A stretch of DNA of 64,000 nucleotides. Source: Selaginella moellendorffii. Taxonomy: Eukaryota; Streptophyta; Lycopodiopsida; Selaginellales; Selaginellaceae. A program made the position numbers and the translations under genes. This document shows positions 57,565 through 64,000 of this stretch, in pieces. The notes beneath the pieces are model-generated. The model was not told the origin of the DNA. It did not search any database and saw nothing but the letters and a program-made list of their open reading frames with translations. Location of the stretch: positions 395,438-459,437 of the forward strand of contig NW_003314347.1 in the NCBI RefSeq assembly GCF_000143415.4, in the 5' to 3' direction. How positions within the stretch are numbered: position 1 is the stretch's first letter; the number at the start of each line of letters is the position of its first letter.

Positions 57565-59052
57565 TTACAAGAAATCTATCATTGGATCATCGGAATGGAC
57601 GCGTTTGATCCTGTAAGCTTCGAGATCTTCGGCAGTGAAGACGTCGTGCGAGGACGCCGCATTGTATTTCCTCTTCCTCTCGTCCTTCTCTTCGTTCTCG
57701 GCCTCCTCTATCCTCTCGAGAGCCTGCTCGAGTTTCTTCTCGTCAAGATCACACACCCGCTTGACGATAATCTCTTCTCCACCTTCAAGACTTCTTAGAT
57801 TCTCCCGCAAGAGACTCTGAGCCGAGGCCTGTGCAGCGGCGATCCCGGCCTCCCAAGTGCAGTAGCTGTTCTTGCCAAACTGCCAGCAGCACTTGAATCC
57901 CCACTGCCCGTTCGCAAAGAACGATCCCCACACGCTGGTATGGTTGCCGAGGAAGACGTCCTCCTCATACTTGCTAGCTGCGACCACGATCACTCCCTCG
58001 CTTCCCTTGATCACCCTTCCAGCTCTATCATACTGGACTTGCGTCTCGGTTTGGCCGAGAAGCAGCTCCACGGGGAGCTTCTCCTCGCAAGCGGCGTTCC
58101 CATACTTGTCCTTGATCCTGGCCGAAGTTTCCTGCTTCAGCTTCTCCTTCTTCATCTTAAACTCCCTGTGGTGAAGCTCGGCCTGCGACGGCGCTGCCTG
58201 GGGATGAATGCCTTGTCCCTTCGCATAAGCTTCCATGGCGTGGATGTTTAGCAGCTGAAAGTCGCGAGCCTCGCCGGTCATCCTGTCCTGGTTGTCTCCC
58301 GCGTAGAACTTCTCGCTGGGATCACTGCTGGGCAGCGGGTCCTCGCGCATCGATCGCGACTTTGCATCGAAGTGTGCCGAGTTTGGGTCGAGGTTCTTCA
58401 AGTACTTGGCCTGGTCCTCTCGGATCCGCAAGTTCTTCACAGTCCCAGTGCTCCCACCCCCGGCAGTCTTCACTCGCTTTTCCACCCTCGCGAAATCCAT
58501 CTGCTTGCTCTCGTCAACTTTGGCCTCGTCGTGATCGTGATCCTCTTCGTCACTGGTCTCCTCATCGCCACCTCTAGGCTCCATCATCTTCTTGAGCTGC
58601 TCCACCTTCCTAAACTTGCTTCGTGCCTCGTCCCGGCGCTCGTAGTGCTCGATCACGCTCGAGTAGCTGGCCGGATCATATCCATTCCACCGGTCACTCT
58701 TGCCATCGTAGTCCAGCTCCAAGCTCTCGACTTCCTCGTCCGCCGCGATGCTCTTGTTGGTCCACTTCGCGCCCACAGTCCTCGGCCTCTCCAGGCACGC
58801 CTTTGCATCGTGCGTCATGGCACCGCAGTTCTGGCAAGCGCCCTTTCGGTACTTGGTCGCCTGGTGCGTCTTGCGTCCTCGATCGTGCCGCTCATTCGTG
58901 GCCGCGCAGCCGGATTTGTGCTTGGATTTCCAGTTGTGCTGGTGCTTGAGCGTCGCCTTGGCTTCATTGACATACCACGGCGCGGCGGACATGAATTGAG
59001 GAATGTGAGGATTGATCTCCTTGCTGTCCTCGTCGAGCTCCGACGGCGCCAT
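57565..59052 (-). CDS. SLU7: Pre-mRNA splicing factor SLU7
   Basis: Second-step spliceosome factor needed for 3' splice-site choice. Single-exon gene of 495 residues from ATG 59052. The zinc knuckle CQNCGAMTHDAKAC (C-x2-C-x4-H-x4-C) is intact, preceded by INPHIPQFMSAAPWYVN and followed by ERPRTVGAKWTNK. Other family segments are YDGKSDRWNGYDP, RIREDQAKYLKNLD, HFDAKSRSMREDPLP, MTGEARDFQLLNIHAMEAY and the C-terminal VWGSFFANGQWGFKCCW. A polybasic tail (DERKRKYN) sits near the end. The conserved N-terminus expected before MAPSELDED is present upstream (ATG 59108: MVGFRDRKKMELEEARRA) but in another frame, apparently through loss of one G around 59053-59060. If that is a sequence error the true start is 59108. 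The lack of introns contrasts with most neighbours. Confidence 0.92.
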   Translation of the reverse strand: MAPSELDEDSKEINPHIPQFMSAAPWYVNEAKATLKHQHNWKSKHKSGCAATNERHDRGRKTHQATKYRKGACQNCGAMTHDAKACLERPRTVGAKWTNKSIAADEEVESLELDYDGKSDRWNGYDPASYSSVIEHYERRDEARSKFRKVEQLKKMMEPRGGDEETSDEEDHDHDEAKVDESKQMDFARVEKRVKTAGGGSTGTVKNLRIREDQAKYLKNLDPNSAHFDAKSRSMREDPLPSSDPSEKFYAGDNQDRMTGEARDFQLLNIHAMEAYAKGQGIHPQAAPSQAELHHREFKMKKEKLKQETSARIKDKYGNAACEEKLPVELLLGQTETQVQYDRAGRVIKGSEGVIVVAASKYEEDVFLGNHTSVWGSFFANGQWGFKCCWQFGKNSYCTWEAGIAAAQASAQSLLRENLRSLEGGEEIIVKRVCDLDEKKLEQALERIEEAENEEKDERKRKYNAASSHDVFTAEDLEAYRIKRVHSDDPMIDFL

Positions 59053-59124
59053 GCCGCCCTCCGCGCCTCCTCCAGCTCCATCTTCTTGCGATCCCTGAAA
59101 CCCACCATAGTCGCTCGCTAGAAC

Positions 59125-59133
59125 AAACCCTAG
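59125..59133 (+). promoter_or_regulatory. Telo-box upstream of SLU7
   Basis: AAACCCTAG directly upstream of ATG 59108, with a second GAACCCTAAAA at 59158-59168. Same motif class as at eS12, TOP2 and ISCA. Confidence 0.45.
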
Positions 59134-59238
59134 CAATGCTTTAAAAAGCTTTCGCTAGAACCCTAAAAGGGGACCTTAATAATAAGTTAAAAGAGTTCAA
59201 AACTTTAGCCATTGTGGTCGTGGAACATACTCATGGTT

Positions 59239-59301
59239 GCCTGTAAGCATTTGGAAATGGCCTGTAAGCATTTGGAAATGGCCTGTAAGCATTTGGAAAT
59301 G
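59239..59301. repeat. Three tandem 21-bp units derived from a PPR gene
   Basis: GCCTGTAAGCATTTGGAAAT plus G, three times in perfect tandem (59239-59259, 59260-59280, 59281-59301), followed by a partial unit. The core AAGCATTTGGAAATGGCCTG is the complement of PPR gene sequence at about 56404-56430, so a PPR scrap was amplified here. Confidence 0.85.
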
Positions 59302-59524
59302 GCCTGGCAGATATTCAACTCAGATTTCCTAGACCTTTTTTGCTTTCCACAGAATATCTGTTAGAACCTGATGCAGAGCAGATCCCGAGCCCTCTCCGCC
59401 ACTGCTCACAGGCTGTGAGCAACCGTGTCCCCCAAAAGCCCTTGATTAGTCGTGAACTAATCTCTGTAAAATAAACTGACTAAACTTAACTTAGTCATAT
59501 TTTAAGCCACATGGATTAACATTA

Positions 59525-59765
59525 CGCCCTCATTTTCTTGAAAATCTTTTCCACAAATCCTTCATGGTTTTTGCTGCTCGATTATTGTCGCGATGGAAAT
59601 GTTGAGAGCTTGTCAAACGCTACTCGTTTGGCAGAGGTGTTTCACAAGAGAAGGGGTTGGAGTTGTAGGAGTACGGGAGCTTTCCTTTCAAAGACAAGGA
59701 CTTCCTACGCGAGTTTCAAGATGAGAGGCATTGATCAAAAGCTCCAAGGCTTTAAAGTTTGAAGG
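59525..59765 (+). pseudogene. Rearranged PPR gene fragment
   Basis: Two pieces of the PPR gene meet head to head. CATTTTCTTGAAAATCTT is in the same orientation as at 56295. From about 59560 onward (CATGGTTTTTGCTGCTCG, CGATGGAAATGTTGAGAGC) the sequence is the complement, and continues to the C-terminal codons (SFKMRGIDQKLQGF-like). This inverted junction indicates a break-and-rejoin event. It abuts the TIR element at 59810. Confidence 0.7.
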
Positions 59766-59816
59766 CATATAGTGATTTTGGAGATCTTATGTGATGACTG
59801 AGACCATAACCAAGCG

Positions 59817-60050
59817 CCTCCCGTTAAACACCATCTTGATTCACTCTCTCTCCACTTACCAGGCGATCACGTGGCATCAGCCCTCCTTTTTGTTTTCTCT
59901 CCAGCGCACTCCCTCTCCCGTCCGTCGCCGCTGCACACTCCCGCCCGCGGCTATCGCCCGCCCGCGGCTCCCGCCCAGCGTGCGCCCTAAAATTACTTCC
60001 ACGTGGCCACAGCCCCAACACTTCCCTGGTCCACCCGGATGGTTGCCCCA
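59817..60050 (+). repeat. Left terminal inverted repeat
   Basis: GC-rich arm from CCTCCCGTT to about CACGTGGCCACAGCCCC. It pairs with 61010-61235 in reverse complement, with several small indels. Confidence 0.75.
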
Positions 60051-60091
60051 TAATTGACCTAAAAACGTTTCTGTTTCTTTTATGATCGGGC

Positions 60092-60871
60092 ATGGCAGCA
60101 GCACATCAATTTCCAGAGGTAAGCAATTAATTCAATTTCATATTGATTCAAGAAAATCATTTAGGATCCCCCATGGCTTGATGAGGTGCAAGAATTCCAT
60201 GAAAAGGATTATTTTTGTGCAGATGATTTAGATTGGAATTTGTCTAAATCAAATGAAACTATAGCTCCTATTGTGTATATATTACAGAAGGATGTGAACA
60301 AATTTCTAGATGGTGAGAGGAGAAGGGGTGATGGAGTGGATTTTTGGCGATTTTCTAATAAAAATCGTGATCCTGGAGATTTGAAACGACCCAAAAACAC
60401 AAGCTTTTTATCATTAATCAGGTATATCTTTTTAACAAAATATAATTACTAACTTCATGATATAGGTACAGGACTACTATAGAGGTAATTTACACTAAAT
60501 AAATTTTAAATATTGATATGAACTTTAAGCAGGAAGTCACTCCATCAAAAGTTACAAAAATAACATTACAACAAAAGATGATGGATATCTTACAAGATCT
60601 TTCTGATGAAGAAACTTTTTTATCTATGGTTGACAACAATTTAAAAATGATACAGCAGAAGGTTGCAACTTTTAAAGCCAAGCTAGACGATCTTATTCAT
60701 CCTACAGCAGATAGTTATGGTACATCCTTGAAGCGAGTAAAACCTTTGGTGGAAAGAATTACAGGTAAAAGAAAAGCTTTTAGTAGTCCAGAAGCAACTC
60801 CTTTTACTAGGCAGAGGAAGACAAGAAAGAAAAGCTCTTTAAACGAAAAACTCAATCTTAGCAAAGAATAA
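60092..60871 (+). CDS. Transposon-borne gene of unknown family
   Basis: Four exons, 60092-60118, 60165-60421, 60466-60484 and 60533-60871 (TAA), all with GT-AG borders and in frame, encode 213 residues. I do not recognise the family. The N-terminal half is acidic and aromatic (DPPWLDEVQEFHEKDYF, DDLDWNLSKSNETIAP). It is followed by a basic WRFSNKNRDPGDLKRPKN segment. The second half is helical (LQQKMMDILQDLSDEETFL, NNLKMIQQKVATFKAKLDDL), suited to a coiled coil. The end is strongly basic (RVKPLVERITGKRKAF, TRQRKTRKKSSLNEK), like a nuclear localisation or DNA-binding tail. No DDE catalytic pattern is visible. It lies wholly inside the TIR element, with both TIRs outside the coding part. A host gene fragment captured by the element and a true element-encoded accessory protein are both possible. 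Confidence 0.65.
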
Positions 60872-61009
60872 ATAAAAAAAACAAACTTATACTTACATTG
60901 CAATGTATTTAAATTAGCGAGAAGATTTCATAAGTTTACCACTCCTAATGGTCATCCATGACACTCATTGGCCACGTAAAGCACGTAGAAAGGCGTCCAC
61001 GCGCGCGCT

Positions 61010-61235
61010 GATTGAAATTTGGGGCTGTGGCCACGTGGAAGTAATTTTAGGGCGCACGCTGGGCGCGGGCGGACGTGCGGGGGCGGGTGGGAGTGCGGGC
61101 GGGCGATAGCCGCGGAGCACGGACGGGAGAGGTGGAGATAAAACAAAAAAGAGGGCTGATGCCACGTCATCGCCAGGTAAGCGGAGAGAGAGTGAATCAG
61201 GATGGTGTTTAACGGGAGGCCCATTGAACGGGAGG
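61010..61235 (-). repeat. Right terminal inverted repeat
   Basis: Complement of the left arm. Ends AACGGGAGGCCCATTGAACG then GGAGG, i.e. the terminal motif occurs twice. Confidence 0.75.
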
Positions 61236-61399
61236 CCAAGCGCGGCCTTGGAATAAGCAAGACTGTATATTCAATGCCTCCCGTTAAATAAGCAAGACTG
61301 TATATTCAATCAAACCAAAGTGGTTCGCATTATTTATGGCGAGTGTCTTGTCCGGAACAAGAAAGTTTCGAGCTCTCTCCTTGTTTTTCGAAAAAGGTC

Positions 61400-62164
61400 A
61401 TGCCGCGCGCTAGCTCTGGCGTGGAGATGAAGGTCAATCTCCTCTACAAGAAGCCGGATGGCACTGTTCTTTTCCTCGAGGCAAAGAAGGACTTCGTCGA
61501 TCTCCTCATGAGCTTTCTTGTGCTTCCGGTGGGGTCTGTGATCAAGCTCCTGCGAACTGTGGATTCCGGCATGGAGACTGGTGCCACGAGGCTGTTTGAG
61601 AGTATCGAGAAAATGGATCAGTCGAGCATGGAAGTCAGTAAGAGTGTTCTCACCAATCCAGCGCCAGATACTTTTGCGTTCCATGGAGGAAAGATGCTCA
61701 CCATCGAAAACTCGCAGTCGACTACTTCCCCGGTGTACTATAAGTGTGGGTACAGTAGCTGCTACAATGCGAGGGCTGACAATGCATCCTTTTCATGCCA
61801 TCAGAACTACGGCTATCAACCTGTACAGTTGACGATGCTACCCAATGAAGAAAACTCCACCAAAACTGCTGGCTACGTGAAGGAGAATGTGATCTTCATG
61901 ATCACCGACGAGCTCGAGGTGTACCCGACTTCGACCATCAAGAGCATCGTCCTGCTCAACAAGCTCAAGGTGAAAGCTATGGCTGATCTCGAGAGCATCG
62001 AGGTCAGCGTGGGCGCTCACGAGGTTTAAACTGATCTCTCTCGTACTCTGATCTTCCAATGTTTCTTTTGACTTCAGGCCTTGTCTCTGCTCAAGGCGTC
62101 GCTGGTTTCAAAGACTGTGCTCAACGACGTCTTCAAATCCTACGTCTCACAGCGATCCTTTTAG
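61400..62164 (+). CDS. DUF674 family protein, second copy
   Basis: Exons 61400-62023 and 62078-62164 (TAG) give 236 residues very like the protein at 52816-53593: KVNLLYKKPDGTVLFLEAKK, LMSFLVLPVGSVIKLL, ESIEKMDQSSMEVSKSVLTN, YYKCGYSSCYNARADN, MITDELEVYPTSTI and LLKASLVSKTVLNDVF. Start ATG 61400 begins MPRASSGVEMKV. The intron donor here is GAG/GTTTAA, weaker than GTAAAC in the paralogue. If it is not used, the frame stops at 62027-62029 after 209 codons and the last 28 residues are lost. The acceptor (GACTTCAG) and the coding part of exon 2 remain intact, so splicing is likely. It lies on the opposite strand to the other copy. Confidence 0.85.
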
Positions 62165-62424
62165 ATCAATCATGTCTTCTCTTTCGCGACTTTAATCTAT
62201 AGCTGCTACGACGTTTGTGGAGCTTTCTTTAGCTGGTTTCGCTTCTCAAGTTCTCATCCTTTGTAGTAAGGAGTAGTGGCTCTTCGGCTTCTATCTCGGT
62301 TGGCGCAGTATGGGCTTTAAAGCCATTGAAAGGGTAAAAAAGTAGCCCTCCACTATAGAACCCTAAAAGTTTTTTCGCTTCGATCTATCGTCAGGGCGGA
62401 AGGATTCTCCGGCGCCGCACGGGA
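62165..62424. other. Promoter of the HPAT gene
   Basis: No gene visible. AGAACCCTAAAA near 62357-62368 is a partial telo-box about 60 bp before the ATG. Confidence 0.35.
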
Positions 62425-63873
62425 ATGGGAAGGATCAGCTTCTTCTTTCTGGTACTCCTCTTTGTGGCATTCACTGCTGCGATCTACAACACCGCTAGAT
62501 TCATCGCCGCAAGCGACAGCACTCTCGGCGGCGGGGAGGAGGAGTTCGATTTCAATCCCGGCGGCAAGAAGAAGCTCTTCCACACGGTAGTGACCTCCTC
62601 GTCGGGATCTTACGCGCGCTGGCAATGCCGGATCATGTACTACTGGTTCAAGAAGTTCAAGGACCAGCCAGGGTCGGAGATGGGCGGATTCACGAGAATT
62701 CTCCACTCGGGAGCTCCGGATGATCTCATGGATGAGATCCCGACCTTCGTTGCCGATCCTCTTCCCTCCGGTTTGGACAAGGTAGCGTGATCTTTGCTTC
62801 TTTCTTTCTCCCATACTTTTTTTTTCTTTCTTTCTTTACTTCGCAGGGATACATAGTGCTCCATCGACCTTGGGCTTTCGTCCAGTGGCTTCGCAATGCT
62901 ACCATTGAGGAAGAGTACGTTGTTCTACTTTTCTTCGTGTTGCTCGAGAACTTTGGTTACCTCTTTCGCAGCTATATCTTCATGGCCGAGCCCGACCATC
63001 TCATCACGAAGCCTCTTCCAAATCTGGCTTCCAGGCTGCGGCCCGCGGCGTTTCCATTCTTTTACATCACTCCCGAGAAATACGAGCGCGAGGTTGGAAA
63101 GTTTTTCAAAGGACCTGTGCAAGCTGTCGATCCGGTGGGAAATTCTCCTGCGATCATTCACAAGGTACGCAAGGTTTTTCGAGCTTGGGAAAGACTTCCT
63201 CGCAGCTTGGTGGACTTTGCAGGCTCAGCTTCTAAGAATTGCTCCAACTTGGCACAATCTTTCGATTCAAATGAAGCAGGACCCGGAGACTGATAAAGCA
63301 TTTGGCTGGGTTTTGGAGATGTAAGTATAGAGCTCTTTTTTCCTATGGTGTTGTTGATCCTACCGTGTTGTTCATAGGTACGCGTATGCTATTGCTTCCG
63401 CTGTTCACGGTGTGAAGCACACTTTGCGTAAGGACTTTATGATTCAGGTTTGGATTCAATCTACCTAGTTTCTGTGGAGATTGATTTTGCTGATGGTTTC
63501 TCGCAGCCTCCTTGGGATACATCACTGGGAGACAAATATATCATCCATTACACATACGGCTGCGATTACACTCTGGAGGTAGTACACCTACTGTTACGCA
63601 TCCAAATGAAGTTAGCTTCCTCGTCTCAGGGTGTTTTGACGTACGGGAAAGTTGGAGAATGGCGTTTCGATAAGAGATCGTTTACAGCAGGTGCTCCTCC
63701 GCGAAACTTAACACTGCCACCTGCAAATGTCCCAGGAAGTGTGGTACGTTTTTCTCTCATATTATACTTCTTGTCTTATTGTTCGTGCTGCGTCGCGTCA
63801 CTTACAGGCTATGCTTGTCAAGATGATCAACCAGGCAACAGCTGACATACCAAACTGGAAAGCTGGAGAGTAG
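62425..63873 (+). CDS. Hydroxyproline O-arabinosyltransferase (HPAT)
   Basis: Golgi type-II membrane enzyme that adds the first arabinose to hydroxyproline in extensins and secreted signalling peptides. Exons 62425-62781, 62847-62914, 62972-63164, 63223-63320, 63378-63447, 63507-63578, 63630-63743 and 63808-63873 (TAG) encode 345 residues, all joins in frame. The N-terminus ISFFFLVLLFVAFTAAIY is the signal anchor. Family blocks follow: ARWQCRIMYYWFKKFKDQPG, MGGFTRILHSGAPDDLMDEI, GYIVLHRPWAFVQWL, FMAEPDHLITKPLPNLA, AAFPFFYITPEKYEREV, DPVGNSPAIIHK, DPETDKAFGWVLEMYAYAIA, IIHYTYGCDYTLEG, TYGKVGEWRFDKRSF and the terminal VKMINQATADIPNW. AEPDH is the likely metal-binding DxH-like motif. Length matches the family. 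Confidence 0.94.
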
Positions 63874-64000
63874 AAACAAAACCGCGCTTTGGTCTCGCGA
63901 TTCTAATTTTTCTCGGGAAGTAAGCCTGCCTTCGTTTCCTTGACGCCGAAGCTAATGAACTCTGGCTTGCAGCTTGGATATTCGGGGAATGTCCGGACCC

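Larger units (their letters stand above)
59817..61235 (+). mobile_element. DNA transposon with long terminal inverted repeats carrying one gene
   Basis: The 1419-bp element is flanked by a perfect 7-bp direct repeat, CCAAGCG (59810-59816 and 61236-61242). Its ends, CCTCCCGTTAAACACCATC at the left and the complement at the right, begin long inverted repeats. These continue as GATTCACTCTCTCTCC and later GGGCGCACGCTGGGCG or its complement, for about 200 bp at moderate divergence. The right end carries an additional short copy of its own tip (CATTGAACGGGAGG). TIRs are GC-rich and promoter-like, and the interior is AT-rich and holds a four-exon gene. The size, the long TIRs and a 7-bp duplication are closest to Mutator-like elements (usually 8-11 bp), but no transposase is recognised. 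It appears non-autonomous. Confidence 0.78.

Noticed and set aside
59108-59136. SLU7 start upstream of 59108 in the main frame
   Set aside because: The main frame upstream of 59052 contains no ATG; its opening codon at 59136 would be TTG and the residues do not resemble SLU7.

Overview
The window is nuclear DNA of a land plant. The genes are split by many very short GT-AG introns of about 50-65 bp, and the gene set is typical of plants: a LOB-domain factor, an RCD1/SRO protein, the strigolactone enzyme CCD8, a hydroxyproline O-arabinosyltransferase, a MATE transporter, DUF674 and DUF7086 proteins, and long PPR arrays without introns. Tiny introns, dense genes, DUF674 copies and S-motif PPR genes together suggest a lycophyte such as Selaginella. 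That assignment is an inference, not a search result.

Layout. (1) 1-25.4 kb is gene-dense and mostly single-copy: the end of a SAM-domain gene, DUF7086, ribosomal protein eS12, an RCD1-like protein, a secreted B-lectin, a PPR protein, an LBD factor, CCD8, DNA topoisomerase II (21 exons), an unrecognised gene, hexokinase (9 exons) and an A-type iron-sulfur assembly protein (ISCA) with a GC-AG intron. (2) 25.4-38.7 kb is AT-rich retrotransposon territory. An outer element with very short LTRs and a matching target-site duplication (26331-38224) encloses an inner, oppositely oriented non-coding element with about 1.1-1.2 kb LTRs, a tRNA-Met-type primer site and a G-rich polypurine tract. (3) 38.7-50.3 kb holds three copies of a cassette made of an unrecognised 469-aa gene followed by a MATE gene on the other strand. 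The first copy keeps only the 469-aa gene, the last keeps only MATE, and the middle one keeps neither. Fragments of ISCA with introns have been pasted into the first two. (4) 50.4-59.1 kb has a class-3 lipase and a second duplicated block (DUF674 plus PPR), again with complementary loss, an L-gulonolactone-oxidase-like pseudogene, and splicing factor SLU7 with a frameshift at its N-terminus. (5) 59.8-61.2 kb is a compact DNA transposon with roughly 200-bp terminal inverted repeats, a 7-bp target-site duplication and an intact four-exon gene of unknown family. (6) 61.4-64 kb has another DUF674 gene and a complete HPAT gene.

The working genes are mainly housekeeping (translation, splicing, DNA topology, hexose phosphorylation, Fe-S assembly) and plant signalling or cell-wall functions (CCD8, LBD, RCD1-like, HPAT). 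They are independent genes, not operons. Several of the housekeeping genes carry telo-box motifs near their starts. The most unusual material is the small TIR element with its own spliced gene, and the repeated duplication, fragment capture and reciprocal loss at 38-59 kb. All exon joins were checked by hand for GT-AG borders (GC-AG once) and frame. No database search was run.
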